Positions 1-11,177 of a stretch of 64,000 bases of DNA are shown piece by piece (within the stretch, counting starts at the first letter, position 1; every line of letters starts with the position of its first letter). The notes beneath the pieces were generated by a model. That model had not been told where the DNA came from. It saw nothing but the letters and a program-made list of their open reading frames with translations, and did not search any database. Position numbers and translations under genes: made by a program. The stretch lies in contig JBBHKE010000813.1 in assembly GCA_037447655.1 (NCBI GenBank), positions 248,001 to 312,000 of the forward strand, in the 5' to 3' direction. Origin of the DNA: Zygnema cylindricum. Its lineage: Eukaryota; Streptophyta; Zygnematophyceae; Zygnematales; Zygnemataceae.

Positions 1-1330
1 ACAATTTTTAGTACGAAACTTCACTTTCACTTAAGGGAATTTCGTAGTAAGTTTCATGTGCGAAATTTGTAACGCACAATCGTACGCAGTCGCGTTTCGT
101 TTCGCGTGCACTTTTGCACGTAAATATTACGTAATGAAACGTAGCTTGTGATTGGTTAGTAAAGTGCTAAGTAGTTAGTAAGAGATTTCGCACGTTTTTG
201 CATTGGTCAGTCCGAGTCCCAACTGATCAATGATTGGCCCAGGTAAAAGCCTGTTCAAACGGAGAGCGTTGACTCTGGCCTAGCTAGTCTAAGGCAATGA
301 TGGATAAATAGTGAGGTCTAAGAGGAGAGTAAAGATATTTTCCTATGGAAAAATTTGTGGAATTTTTGATTGTAAGGCGATGATGGATAAATAGTGAAGT
401 CTAAGAGGAGAGTAAGGATCTTTTCCTTTGGAAAAAATTGTGGAAATTCTGACTGATATTGGTCCTGAGGGATTAAAAACAAATTGGAGAATTGGCATTT
501 TGGAATTGAAATCTCTTACAAACTAAGTAGTGTGTTAGTAGTTAAGAGATAGAATTATTAAGAGTGGAGAGTAGAGGAAAACACTTTATTTAAAAAGGTT
601 GAGCCACGAGGGCAAGAGACCAAGCTAATGTTTTGTGGACAGAAGCTTCATCAAATTTAAAGTTTATCTTTATGTGAGTGCTTTCCAATGTGGTTGTGTA
701 TTTTCCAATGTGTGGAATGTGAGGTTGAAATTGATTGAAGTAATGGGATTTTCTGAGAGGTTAGAAATCCTATTACATGTAGATGGACGCAAAGTGGGCA
801 TATTTAAAGATTTTTTACGGACAATCAAAGGTCTATAATTTGTATAAAGATACATATATATATCAATCAATGTATATACATATATATCAATCAGGTCATA
901 ACGTTTCTAACGCGCAAGTTGGCTTAATTGAGCCACGACCCTTAAAGTTCAAAATTGTACTTATATAAACAATTTGTTTGTTTTTCTAGGACATGACTTT
1001 TCTGCTAAATATGCAAGCATGTGAGCAAAAATCTTGCAAATCCGACCTAATTTGTGATGTATTCGTCGTTTTGCACACAACTTTCATCTAAATTTGGTTA
1101 TCTAGGCTTTTTTGTCTTTTTTGTCTCCTTTAATACAAACTGGTATAAGGAGATAATTTTGTGTTTAGGGTACAAAACGACAAAGTTTTCCCGATTTGTC
1201 GGCTTTTTTTTTCATGTCGTCTATGGGTAGAATTCCATTAGGCGGTCGCAGTAATTGTAAGGAAATTCTACTGGCAGTGTTTATTGGAAGACTATTCGAT
1301 TTTGTCGGGCGAGTAACAAACCTTCCTCAA
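1..1330. other. AT-rich intergenic DNA
   Basis: No supportable gene. The only open frames are short and lack family resemblance. The stretch contains the 83-bp tandem duplication listed separately and a short TATATA/TCAATCA microsatellite near 850-900. Confidence 0.6.
291..457. repeat. 83-bp tandem duplication, two copies
   Basis: A unit beginning AAGGC(A/G)ATGATGGATAAA occurs at 291 and again at 374. The copies differ at several positions, so the duplication is not very recent. It is not coding. Confidence 0.85.
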
Positions 1331-1379
1331 TTATGATTGGCGCCTCGTAGGTTAGAGTCTAGATTTGAAAATCTTAAAG

Positions 1380-1800
1380 AAAATCTTCAAACGCAAAGTC
1401 AGAATGAAATATCTGTACGATCGGAGGTAGTTAATGATTCGTATGTAAAGTTTGGGGCCAGATTTTTGATTTTGAAAACGGAAATAAAAATTTCGAAACG
1501 GAATGGCAAAAAGACGCGGCAAACTTTGAAGGTCGCGACAAACTTTGAATGTCGGTGGATGTCAGACGGAGCGTGCGAAAATATTTTCCGCTCACCTGCA
1601 TCCAGCATGGCAGGCGGCACATGGACCGTACATCGTAGGCACATGGCCTATACGATGTGTAGACATGTGATTGCTTGTTCAAAGCGGATATTTTTTTGCT
1701 TTTTCACGTGTACCAATGGTACACGTCTAGTATCGTACAACTCTCATGGTGAGGAGAGTATCGTCACACTGGATGATGTGCGCGATTGCTTCGCGGATCT
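1380..1800 (+). repeat. Dispersed repeat R1, copy 1
   Basis: This stretch is similar, in inverse orientation, to 55440-55850. Shared blocks include the segment around 1545-1580 (rc of about 55695-55735) and the GGAGGTAGTTAATGATT region near 1423 (rc near 55820). Both copies carry short open frames in matching frames (a shared Leu-Arg-Leu-Thr-Ser-Thr-Asp stretch), but these are interrupted and resemble no protein I know. It is probably a non-autonomous transposable element or a decayed one. Confidence 0.7.
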
Positions 1801-2279
1801 GAAAAAGTGGAATATCCATCGGCCAAGAATTTTGCCTACATCATTACAACTTCCAAACAGGTTTCATGTAACGATATTTCGTCTGACAAAAAAAAAATTA
1901 AGGTACAGCATGGTACAAATCTGTACAACTTGTACGATTTCCAGTAACAAACCACACTTTTCGTCTAGTGGAATTTTACCCTAATGTAAATTTTCGCACA
2001 GTGTATACCCGCGTTTTTTCCGAACAGAAAAAAATAAAAGAGTTAAGTAAATGACAAATCAAATTCGTTGAACACAAAGTGCCGTACGTGGGAACTTTTA
2101 TATACTCCTAACCTTGCGCCAAAAGTAAAACAAAGTTAACAAAAGAATCACACAAGGTTTAGCAATAGGCGCACGAAAATTCCGGTCTCATCGCATTAAA
2201 AAATGTATTGTTTTCTTATATGGCTATTAATTTCACCAGTGACGCTTGAGTACTTCTTCGTGGTTTGTCTATTTTCACC

Positions 2280-3845
2280 GTAAAAGGGTACTTTTCGGAT
2301 GTGCTAAAGTTTTAGTCATTTTCTGTTGTTTTCTTCAATAACTTAAAAAAAAACGAGAATATCCGTAACAGTACCAAAAAATTCAAATTACCACCGTACA
2401 AGTTGCGTTACCTTTAAATTTATATGTACTGCAGTTTGTACTGCAGTTTGTCGTATAGCGCAATGTTGTTTGTTGTCTAGTGCGTTTCGACCCACTTTCG
2501 CGTCCTTCCAGCTCATCTTCAAACATTATATAAAACCAACCTCGCGAGGTGATTTTAAATAAAGTTCCATGAGGTGAGCGAATAGTTAGATGGTATCGCC
2601 CGTGTCGTAAGTTTTTTACAATTTTGTGCGCAAATTACCAAATAAAAAACCCACTTTATGCGTGACTTTTTCTGTGCGCTTTTTTCTGTACAAGGGTCGT
2701 GGAGGGGTCTGGACCAACATACGTCATTTCACAAAAGTGTAGTCCGTGAAAGCGCCTCTCTCTCCCCCTCTCCACTATCGCATCTATCTCAGAATTCTTG
2801 CAATGAAAAACGTCAATAATGGTATCAAATGAGCGATCTCTAAAAATGATTTCTTATTTCTATTTTTGGGCGTATTTTAATGGCAAGTAGTGTGAGAAAG
2901 GACAAAAAAACGCAATCAAAAAACCATGGCGGAAATTTTTAGAATTTGTGACGTCGACGCTCTCATAATTGAGCGTGACGTTAAAATGTCACAAACCCTA
3001 AACATCTACAATGTCACAAGTAGTGTTGGGTATCGAGTAAAATCATATCGCGATAATCCCTATTTTCGATATATTGATCATCGATCGGTCAAAGGCCTTG
3101 ATATATCGTACTGGGACCAACATAAATTATCGGGATATATTTGGTAAAAAGTGGGTGTATGTACAGATTCTGTACAAAAAATCGTACAAAAAATAGTGCG
3201 TAAAATTTTACGGGGAATGGTACAAACCCTCCCCCCCCACACGGAGCGTGCGCCATCGGGGCCAGGTGGAAAGGGGGGGGGGGCTTCGGGAAAAATATAT
3301 ATCGTAAAATATCGCGATATGAAGCTTCTCGATATATCCAAGCGATATATCCATAGTTCAAAAGTAGGTGAAATTAGGCCCATACAATATGACTGTTTTA
3401 TGCAAAACATATAATATGACCTTAAGACCCATATTGTATTCGGACGTATTCGGACCAATTAAAACATTCAGACCAAAAATTGGACTAATTAAATCATTCG
3501 GACCAAAAAATTTTATTTACACCGTCAGATTCAGACGATAGGACGGTCGCTGATCAAAGTAGCAATCTAAGAAGATCACATGAAAAGCCCATAACACAAC
3601 TTACGATAAAGGCGCCGACCAAAGGCCTACCATAAAGACGCTTACTTTTGAACTATGGATATATCCATTATTGGGTACTTAAAATTCAGTACATATCGAA
3701 TATCGACAATTGCTCCTCGATACCCAACACTAGTAACAAGTACAATACTTCTACAACCGTCGCTATTTTGTTAACGTCATCAATTGTCGCTAGTTTTGTA
3801 GTAGTCTACAACCGTCACAAGTTACACCAAAGTTACAAGACTAAT
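2280..3845 (-). repeat. Dispersed repeat R2, copy 1 (split by a hAT insertion)
   Basis: The segment matches, in reverse orientation, 41690-42370 and 42470-43445. Diagnostic blocks are the GACGTCTACAA/TTGTAGACGTC motif cluster, a GGGCGTATTTTxATGGCAAGTAG block (about 2868-2892), and the GTAACGCAACTTGTACGGTGG block (rc near 2391-2411). It is interrupted by the hAT element at 3021-3732 and resumes at 3741 with further TCTACAACCGTC motifs. No intact coding frame is visible. Confidence 0.7.
3021..3732. mobile_element. hAT-like non-autonomous element, family I, copy 1
   Basis: Terminal inverted repeats begin TAGTGTTGGGTATCGAG and end CTCGATACCCAACACTA. The flanking 8-bp sequences GTCACAAG (3013-3020) and GTAACAAG (3733-3740) match at 7 of 8 positions, as expected of a hAT target-site duplication. 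The interior is rich in CGATATAT palindromes, has a C-run/G-run core near 3230-3290, and encodes no transposase. It is inserted in repeat R2. Confidence 0.85.
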
Positions 3846-4158
3846 GTTTCAGTTACATGCGAAAGTACCCTAAGTGGTTTTGGTCACAAATTTTTTTTTT
3901 TGTTTTACACTTTGCTTCATAATTTTATCTTTTTTGAAGGGATAGTGGTTAGCGTGTATGTGACTTGAGAAAAGATCTTTTTATGGCGTCATGAAAATTC
4001 CGTCGCAAGTGCTGTACAGTACTTATTTAATCTTTAAAGTGTACGATCATACTTACTTTTTCAAAATTGTCCTACATTACATTGTCGCCTAGCTCCATTT
4101 TAGATTCTCGGTCAATGACGGAGATTTTAGGGATTTTGAATCTTCCTCTTTTGTAGGT

Positions 4159-4662
4159 TACACCGCGAATCGTAATTAAAGTAATGAAAAAATTAGAGCA
4201 CAAAAACTAAAAAAAAAGTTAGAGTAATGAACGCTAATTTATGTGATAGAGGTGTTTCAACTATGAAGTTTACTCTAATTTATTTAAGTACTCTAATTTG
4301 GCACGCTAATATCCTCTACTGTAAATAAGGTATTCGTACAGAATTAGGCAAAACGTACAGTTTATCGTCACTATGACGTTTGCACTATGCGGTTTGTTAA
4401 AACGCAGTTACATGATAACGACCTGTATTAAATCATTATTTGTACTTTTTTACTTAATAAAGTACAATTTTGCACGGTCGGAGGTTGTCCGTACTCCACA
4501 CTATTTAAAACGAACCTATATTAGAATTAAAAACGCTAATTAAACTTTACCTTAAATAGAATAATGAAAAAATTAGAATCATTTACTCTATTTCATGTGA
4601 TAGAGTCAAAATTTCGAGCGACCAAATTAGAGTAATTTACTCTAATTACGATTCGCTATGTA
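4159..4662. mobile_element. MITE family C, copy 1 (about 504 bp)
   Basis: The element has TA-flanked inverted ends: TACACCGCGAATCGTAATTA at the left and TAATTACGATTCGCTATGTA at the right. A second copy, in opposite orientation, lies at 37875-38377; both share an internal block around a GATAACGACCTGTATTAAAT core. It is non-coding. Confidence 0.8.
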
Positions 4663-6800
4663 GTGTATTTTTTTACATCATTAAATATTCTACAAAGCTA
4701 AACAGTTAGTCTTCCGTACGCTACATGACGTCATTCTGACGCTCCTATAAACCCTAAAAAGTTTGTCCGTCCTTTTGTCGTGTCCGTTATGGCCTGTTTA
4801 ATCTTGGCTGTACGTTTCCCATTTTTGTTTCTATTACCCTGTTTTCTACTTTCTGGTTCATCCCCCATTTCCCTCTTTATGGATCTTTGGCGACAAAAAT
4901 TTACAGCTTTGTACGGAACTATTTTTGCTTGTTTTGGGGTACAGTACGGGAAAATCCAAGTCTTTTTTGCAGACCGAATCTTCATGATTCTGTGTAGCAA
5001 GTCGTCATATTTCCGTACGGACCTGCCAAGGTACGGACAATCTGACGGAAATCCCAAGCATGGAAAGTTTAAAAGACGGCCGTCAAATATGTTTATATCT
5101 GCCGGCAATTCTGATTCCTAATCGTTAATAAAAGTGTTAATTCGCGGCAGTGTCAGGGAGTAAATCTTGACCGTCAGAACAACCTTTATTGGATAGGACA
5201 CAAAGAAAAAAAAAAATCGTCTGTTTTGCCCCCAAAATTTAAAACAGAAGTGACCGTACGGTCATGTCACCTATATAAAAATAATACGAGATTCTCTTTG
5301 AAGATTCTGAAAGGGATCTACCGATCAAAGTGGTACAAAAAATATATAGAAGCCACAATTTCCACAGAAAACAAAACAATAGAAGCTCACATGACGACAG
5401 AAAATAAATTGAAGCGCAGATGACCGCAAATTTTTTGTCGTATTTGGTCGTGACGCGTCAGAAACATGTTGACCAATCAAATTTGTTGTCCGTACTCTTC
5501 CTGACGTACAATAACGGTCGGCTGACATCTCAAATGCCATCGTACTTTAAACATGTACAACAAGAAAGATATAATCTGGCCGGAGCAGATTTAATCGAGT
5601 CAAGTGTGCGTCCGTACTCCGTAGCTGCCATTTTGTTTTTTTTGCCGATGTGGTCGGTTCGAAGAAGGACAATTGGAGGTTGTTCTTGATCGATTTTGTA
5701 CTGTACTTTACTGGACTGTACGGTACTGTACACGAGTCAATTCGCGATAATCGTACGGACGGCAGAACGTCGAGCTTATCGTCTTCCATTGGCCGCATCT
5801 TTCCAGCTACGCGCTATAGGTAATCGTACACACCCGGTGCAGACCGTACACCCATCGAAAATGTGTACGGCTGAACTTTGCACAGCTGGAGAAATAATAC
5901 ACGCGTTGGAGTATTGTCGGCTCTTTGTGTGCCACGTGTACCAAAAGTCGTACTTGCACACTGCATGGGTCAAGGAAGTCTTTTAGGGTAGACCGTATGA
6001 TCCGACAAAAAATGAACCTATTTTGAAAGTCAAATCCTAAAAAATGTCATCCCCTAAAGAAAAGGTTTAAAAAAACATGCAAATTTATGTAGCTGTACAC
6101 GTGGCATCTCCCTGAAAGCTGCAATTGTACGAACAGTCAGCAAGGGAACAGTGTCTGTTGTCCTATTATAACGCGTCATCAAAGTCATAAGCCACGTGTA
6201 TCAAAAAACGTAAGTGTCGGTTTGTGTCGGCTTGGAAGTATCGTAGATTCAAGAATCAGACGCGATCGAATCTCTCGGGAGTAAAGATTTTCTTTTAGAT
6301 TCCCTGTTTCTAAAAAACACGTGCAGAAATATACATTTGTCTTTTTCTGACCTTAAAAATCTCTGGATGCTCTCAGCTCCCCTTATTTTGTCGGTTTCCA
6401 CGTGGCATCTGCCGATTGGTGCTCCAGCTGCAAAAGGCGAAAGGAAAAGTTGCAGAAAGTGGAGCGAGCTACGCCGCACAAATATCCGCAAATCACGGAA
6501 CCGATCCGTACCGTCCGATCGAAAAAATTTCAGCCGTCCAATGGATGAATCGCCGATATTCGCCTGACAAGTGCGGCAGCGGTTGTCCTTTTTTGAATAA
6601 CTTATTGAATGTGGATTGGGGCCGTACGGCAAGGATTTGGACTCATCGAGAACAGTTACCAAACGTACGACCGTACGCGTTTGTTTCGTACGAAAAAAAG
6701 ACAACTGCGGTAGTTCGACTGTACTTTTTTTAGTGCGAAATCGGTGGCATAAGAAGAAAGGAAATCTGTAATCATAACCATTTTCGAAATTCATCTCCCT
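4663..6800. other. Intergenic stretch rich in GTAC/CGTACGG words
   Basis: No gene is supported. The longest minus-strand open frame (6249-6794, 181 codons) has no recognisable domain and no splice or start context favouring it. The words GTACGG, CGTAC and CCGTACG recur far more densely here than elsewhere, and CCACGTG cores occur near 5932, 6103, 6193 and 6399. Confidence 0.5.
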
Positions 6801-7130
6801 CTATCTATCCCACTTCCCCCCTCCATAATCGGCCTCCTCCTCCTTCCCTCTCCCCCCCCATTTCCTCCTCCTCCCTCACCCTCTCCCTATCTCTCTTCCT
6901 GCCCTCCCACCCACCTCCACTTCGTCTCCCTTCCTCTCCTCTCCCTCTCCCCCTCATGGCAACTTCTCCCATTTTCTCAGGCCTTTCCCTCTCCCCTCTC
7001 CTCTCTCCCCCCCCTCTCCTCTCCCCCCCCCCCTCTCCTCTCCCCCCCCCCCTCTCCTCCCCCCCCCAAACGCCTCCGCTCAGCCCCTCTTTCCTCCCCC
7101 CCTCCCTCCTTTCCCCCCCTCTACCCATCC
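6800..7130. repeat. Polypyrimidine (CCCTCT/CCTCCC) tract
   Basis: Almost pure C+T on the plus strand, including runs of up to ten C. It lies directly upstream of the open frame at 7194. The minus strand of this tract reads as Gly/Arg/Glu-rich pseudo-protein, which I treat as an artefact. The sequence TTTTCTCAG near 6972-6980 could serve as a splice acceptor. Confidence 0.8.
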
Positions 7131-7149
7131 CTATTCGACCTGTCAGCGG

Positions 7150-8660
7150 CTGCCACGTCAGCACCCCAGCCTGCTCCGCTCGCAGCCGATCCCATGACGT
7201 CATCTTCCAAACCTGACACGTCAGCAAGCCATCTTGCCACGTCAGCAAGCAGCCCTGCCACGTGCAAGCCTCAGATGCCAGCATGCCACCCTGCCACGTC
7301 AGCGTGTGCTCCTTCAGCATGCCACCCTGCCACGTCAGCATTCCATCCTGCCACGTCAGCATGCCATCCTGCCACGTCAGCATCTCCTTCCGCTCTCCCA
7401 CATCTCGACTTCGGCTCCTCGCGACCGACTCACTCGGCAGCCGCGGCGGCCGAGCTAAACGACAAACTGGAGCGTGACGTCACGCCGCAGCCCCGGCAGA
7501 TCGGCCGCGGACCGTCGGATTCGGAGCGCCGAAAGTGGACCGCTCAGGACGCGAATCCGCACGTGCGAAGCGAAATTTTCGATCCGGTCGCCACTCTCCG
7601 CCTGCGAGACGTGCTTTGGGAGGAATCCGTACACTGCCGAGAACTAGAAAACGAGTACCGCCGACACTCGGAATCCGTACAGAACACCCGTACGAAGAAG
7701 GGAATCCGTACGGAACAGGAAATATGTACGGAACAATCGGCCTCCAGTAACGTCGCGAGCTACATTATGACAGGTCGTACGCATTCCGTACGTCCGTACG
7801 TACGGCGTCAGATCCTGAAAAACGACCGCCACAGACTCCAGGAGCCGCCGAGCGATTCTCCTGATTCTAGAAAGACCAATAAAAAAAGTCAAAGTCAACG
7901 GAGTGTACGGAGTCAACCCTGGGAAAGGAGTCAACGATATGAAAATCTGCCCGAAACTTCGGGCAGCTCAGAAAACTTTAAAAAGTCGGCGGCCAAATCT
8001 TCCCGTCGTCTGCGCGCCGCCAAACGGTCGGCTTCTCGAGCCTCTCTCCCTGCCACGTCAGCAAATGAGCGGATGACGTCATCATGGAGGCCTTCTATAT
8101 TCTCCACGTCAGCAGGTGCCACGTCAGCAGTCAACGCCCGACCTGACACCGGCAGTTTTTTTTCGCGCGTGTGGAGGATTTGCCACGTGGACAAAGCTGA
8201 GGGATCCGAGCCAATCATGCCACGTGGCAGATCTAGTGTCTCTCTTCCCAGTAGCTGCCACGTGGCACTCTCTCCTCCCTCCCCCTGCTCTCCCCTCACT
8301 CCCACGGGATTCGAATCTGCCACGTGGCATCACCTGATTGGGAAGACAAGTTCGGAATCGGAGGGAGAATTAGGTTCGGGATTTCCCATTTTGGATGAAG
8401 ACAAATATATTTTGTCGCCTTCTGCTGCTTCTTCTTCTTCTTCTTTGTCGCTTCTGGACTATCGGAGGGCACTAGATTACATGGAAAAAGACAAAATAGC
8501 GGATTCGGATTTGACACGTCATGACATGATTGCCACATCAGCAGGAGTGACGTCAGCATCACCATACGCCACGTTACTTCTGGAGAAACTTACGTCATCA
8601 TATGCCACGTCAGCAAATGCCACGTCATCATATGCCACGTCATCCTATGCCACGTCAGCA
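7150..8660. promoter_or_regulatory. Cluster of about 26 ACGT-core (bZIP-type) motifs
   Basis: Repeated GCCACGTCAGC (for example near 7152, 7237, 7327, 8051, 8117, 8604, 8649), palindromic TGACGTCA (near 7195, 7475, 8072, 8549) and GCCACGTGGC (near 8219, 8258, 8319) match G-box, C-box and hybrid sites bound by plant bZIP factors. They sit inside an open frame, so they may be coding repeats rather than regulatory DNA. Confidence 0.45.
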
Positions 8661-8735
8661 ATGGAGAAGTTTCTAGAGGAGTGGGGAGGAGGGGAGGAGA
8701 GGGAACCGAATCTTGAACTTGCTTTGAGTTTATAA
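7194..8735 (+). CDS. Hypothetical Ala/Thr/Ser-rich protein with repeated ATSA units
   Basis: The open frame has 513 codons from the ATG at 7194. The frame stays open upstream to at least 7131 and reads further ATSA-like units, so the true start may be upstream or in an earlier exon. The N-terminal 70 and C-terminal 60 residues are built from Ala-Thr-Ser-Ala units, encoded by GCCACGTCAGCA repeats. The middle (about residues 90-330) is charged and Arg/Ser-rich with no domain I recognise. The protein ends in Leu-Glu-Leu-Ala-Leu-Ser-Leu, which fits the LxLxL pattern of plant EAR repression motifs. GC content is higher than in flanking DNA. It could be a real regulatory protein's last exon, or repeat DNA that happens to be open. 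Length and mixed composition slightly favour a real exon. Confidence 0.4.
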   Translation: MTSSSKPDTSASHLATSASSPATCKPQMPACHPATSACAPSACHPATSAFHPATSACHPATSASPSALPHLDFGSSRPTHSAAAAAELNDKLERDVTPQPRQIGRGPSDSERRKWTAQDANPHVRSEIFDPVATLRLRDVLWEESVHCRELENEYRRHSESVQNTRTKKGIRTEQEICTEQSASSNVASYIMTGRTHSVRPYVRRQILKNDRHRLQEPPSDSPDSRKTNKKSQSQRSVRSQPWERSQRYENLPETSGSSENFKKSAAKSSRRLRAAKRSASRASLPATSANERMTSSWRPSIFSTSAGATSAVNARPDTGSFFSRVWRICHVDKAEGSEPIMPRGRSSVSLPSSCHVALSPPSPCSPLTPTGFESATWHHLIGKTSSESEGELGSGFPILDEDKYILSPSAASSSSSLSLLDYRRALDYMEKDKIADSDLTRHDMIATSAGVTSASPYATLLLEKLTSSYATSANATSSYATSSYATSAMEKFLEEWGGGEEREPNLELALSL

Positions 8736-9759
8736 CTTCAAAAAAAAAAAAAAAAATGGGAGTGGAAATGTTGTTAATGATGATAAAGAACATTTCAATT
8801 TTCCCATTTTTTTTTTTTTTTTTTTCAAGGGGGCGGGGGGGCATGGGGAGGGGATGGGATTTTCACTTCTGGGGGGTTTTGCAGTTTACTATCCTATACC
8901 TCTCCCTCCCCCTCCCCCTCTCCCTCTCCCTCCCCCTCCCCCTCTCCCTCCCCCTCTCCCTCCCCCTCTCTCTCCCCCTCTCCCTCCCCCTATCCCTCCT
9001 TTCCATTTTTTTTCCTCATAGGGGGAAAATTGTTGGTTGTAGGTTAAGGTTGTAGCTTTTAAATTTTGAAAAAAGAATAATCTAGTTGGATTTTTTTTTT
9101 CTTAAGATCATGTTTTCCTTTTATGTACATTTAGTTGTTATCAAAATTTGCTGTTTTGAAAGGATTTTTTTTTTTTAATGTAATATTTATTTAGTCTATA
9201 ATTTTTTTTTTTAGAGAAAGGAAGTAGATGATAATAAATAATATTGCAAAGGGTATAAATAGGTTTTTTTTTTTTTATGGAAGTAAATGATAAAGATAAG
9301 ATCTTGTCGATTCACCCAATACCCAAAACAGTAAAAAAACAAAAATGAAATTTGCTTCCGTCGATTTTGATTTATTTTTGTCTTTTTTTTCGTTAACGAG
9401 AGATGAAGTTCACTTAAAACAGTACCAAAAAAAAAAAAGTTTGTAACAAAAACCAGAAAGAAGTAAATTTAGTTCTATTTTTTATTTTTGTATGTCTCTT
9501 GTTGGTCTTTCTTCTTTTCAAAGCAAAGTTTGTGGAAAATAATTATTACATTTTTTTCAGGTTTTAATTGTGGAAATTATATTCTCGCCTTGTCTATTTA
9601 TTTATTTTAATCATATTTTATTTTTTCATTGTTTTCTTGTTTTTGGAAATTTGTTTATTTGGCACTAATTATCGTCATAATGATCGATTTAATTTTTTAA
9701 AATATCTAACATTAGAACAATTAAATAAGGAAAAATTGGATTTCAAATTTATTCAAACA

Positions 9760-9960
9760 ACCGAATCTTGAACCTGCTTTGAGTTTGTGAATAGAAAAAA
9801 AAAAAGATTGGCTCTCCCTCTCCCTCTCCTTCTCCCTCTTCCTCTCCCTCTTCCTCTCCTCTCCCTCTCCATCTCCATCTCCCTCTCCCTCTCCCTCTCC
9901 ATCTCCCTCTCCCTCTCCCTCTCCATCTCCCTCTCCCTCTCCCTCTTGGATCCCTCTCGG
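9760..9960 (+). repeat. Partial duplicate of the 3' end of the 7.2-8.7 kb open frame
   Basis: CCGAATCTTGAACCTGCTTT at 9762 repeats CCGAATCTTGAACTTGCTTT at 8706. Each copy is followed by an in-frame stop, an A-run and then a CCCTCT array. Only about the last ten codons plus presumed 3' UTR are shared, one codon being changed (Leu to Pro). Confidence 0.7.
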
Positions 9961-10414
9961 GGACAAAATAAATGATAGTAGAAGGAAGGCCTGGAAGGAA
10001 ACAAAAGAAGAGGAGGTAAAGAAAAGGGAAATCTGACAGAAAGTTCTACACCGTGAATCGTCATTAGTGTTAAGAAATATATATATATATATATATATAG
10101 TATTGAATTCATTTAAGTGTTGTAAACTCTAATTTAGGTCGATGTTCAACTGCTCGAGTGATTGGTCGATGTTCAACTGCTTACTAAATTATTGTTAGTA
10201 GAAAAACAAGTGAAAAAGTTATTCTGAGGTCAGAGGGCAAAAAAGACATTCACTGATATTAGGGTTGTTACCACTATTAACGATTTATGGTGGAGCAGTT
10301 CTGTCCTTGTGAATCGTTTTTTTCACTTTATTTATGTGTCTCTCTCTTTTTGTCTAAATTATTTCACTTTTTGAAAATAACTTTGGTCTTGCTTTTCTGT
10401 TTTCAGGAGAAAGG

Positions 10415-10590
10415 TACCTGAAACATAACTGAAATGTAACTGAAACGTAACTGAAATGTAACCGAAAATTAACTGAAATGTAATTGAAACTTTCTTGAAA
10501 CTTAGCAACGTTACTGCGTAACTGAAGCAACTGAAACCTGACTGAAACATAACTGGAACAAAACTGAAACGTAACTGAAACTTAACTGAT
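10415..10590. repeat. Short minisatellite, AACTGAAACRT unit
   Basis: About 15 degenerate copies of a 10-11-bp unit (variants of AACTGAAACGT and AACTGAAATGT) lie just upstream of the first recognisable OTU exon. Confidence 0.8.
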
Positions 10591-10630
10591 TTTTTTTACT
10601 AATGCTATTTGGCTCCGGGTGTCAAAATAG

Positions 10631-11177
10631 GTTCTTTCTCGAATGTGTTCGCAGCCAATCACAGTCTACATTCCAGAATCATTGGTGAGGGACATAAAAA
10701 CTTATCATTTTTTCTTATTTTTTCTCCATTTTATCATTAAAAGCCCTAAAAAGAAGGTTTATAACTTTAAAAACACGTGTGTGACATTTTTCACTTTTCG
10801 TTCTTCCTTTCCCTTTTTTTTTTCCATGTACTCTGATGATTTATCGTCGCTCGGTTTTAGTAAAGTTAACCCTAAAAAACCCTAAGAAAACCATAAAAAA
10901 ACCCCTAAAAAACCTTCAAAAACCCTTCAAAACCCCCCAAAAAAACCCTTCAAAAACCCTACAAAAAACCTAAAAAACCCAGAAAAACACCCTTCTAAAC
11001 CAATACTAATTACGGTTTTCCCTTTAATAGGCAAAACGGGGCGGAAAATGGGGTTCTGGTTACGTCCCGATTCAAGAGTACGGAAGTGAATTTGTAAAGG
11101 CGACTAAGGAGAGAAAAGGACGAAAACCTGTTCGTCTTCTTTATAATGGGAGCAATCATTACGATTTACTTATGTAG
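10631..11177 (+). CDS. OTU-family cysteine protease (deubiquitinase), last two exons
   Basis: OTU proteases cleave ubiquitin from proteins. Exon 10631-10684 follows an AAAATAG acceptor, encodes 18 residues around CSQPITVYIPESL and ends at a GTGAGG donor. The terminal exon 11031-11177 follows CCTTTAATAG and encodes a segment with YVPIQEYG and then PVRLLYNGSNHYDLLM, with a TAG stop. The order QPITVYIP, then an IQEYG-like strand, then VRLLYNGxNHYD is characteristic of the C-terminal half of the OTU fold; the His of NHYD is the catalytic His. Both exons are phase 0. The Asp/Cys box (DGNCLF-like) was not found upstream to 8.7 kb, so the gene is partial here: either earlier exons lie far upstream or this is a truncated copy. 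The next gene is tail-to-tail on the other strand. Confidence 0.65.
10866..11000. repeat. Degenerate telomere-like AACCCTAAA repeats
   Basis: Imperfect CCCTAAAAAA, CCCTTCAAAA and CCCTACAAAA units lie within the OTU intron. They resemble decayed plant telomeric or telo-box sequence, and irregular spacing argues against a recent telomere insertion. A few ACCCTAAA units also occur near 32840. Confidence 0.5.

Larger units (their letters stand above)
8736..10630. other. Non-coding stretch with T-runs and CT repeats
   Basis: Contains CCCTCT-type arrays at about 8895-8998 and 9812-9950, many T8-T15 runs, an AT microsatellite near 10077-10100 and a lone MITE-like end (CTACACCGTGAATCG, near 10048). 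I looked here for the N-terminal and catalytic-Cys exons of the OTU gene and did not find them. Confidence 0.55.

Noticed and set aside
6805-7401. 198-codon minus-strand frame, Gly/Arg/Glu-rich with LTWQ repeats
   Set aside because: It is the complement of the CCCTCT tract and the ACGT-motif array; composition is entirely explained by the repeats.
7194-8735. Possibility that the 513-codon frame is the N-terminal part of the OTU gene
   Set aside because: It ends in its own stop at 8733-8735, has no OTU Cys box, and no donor joins it in phase to 10631 with support.
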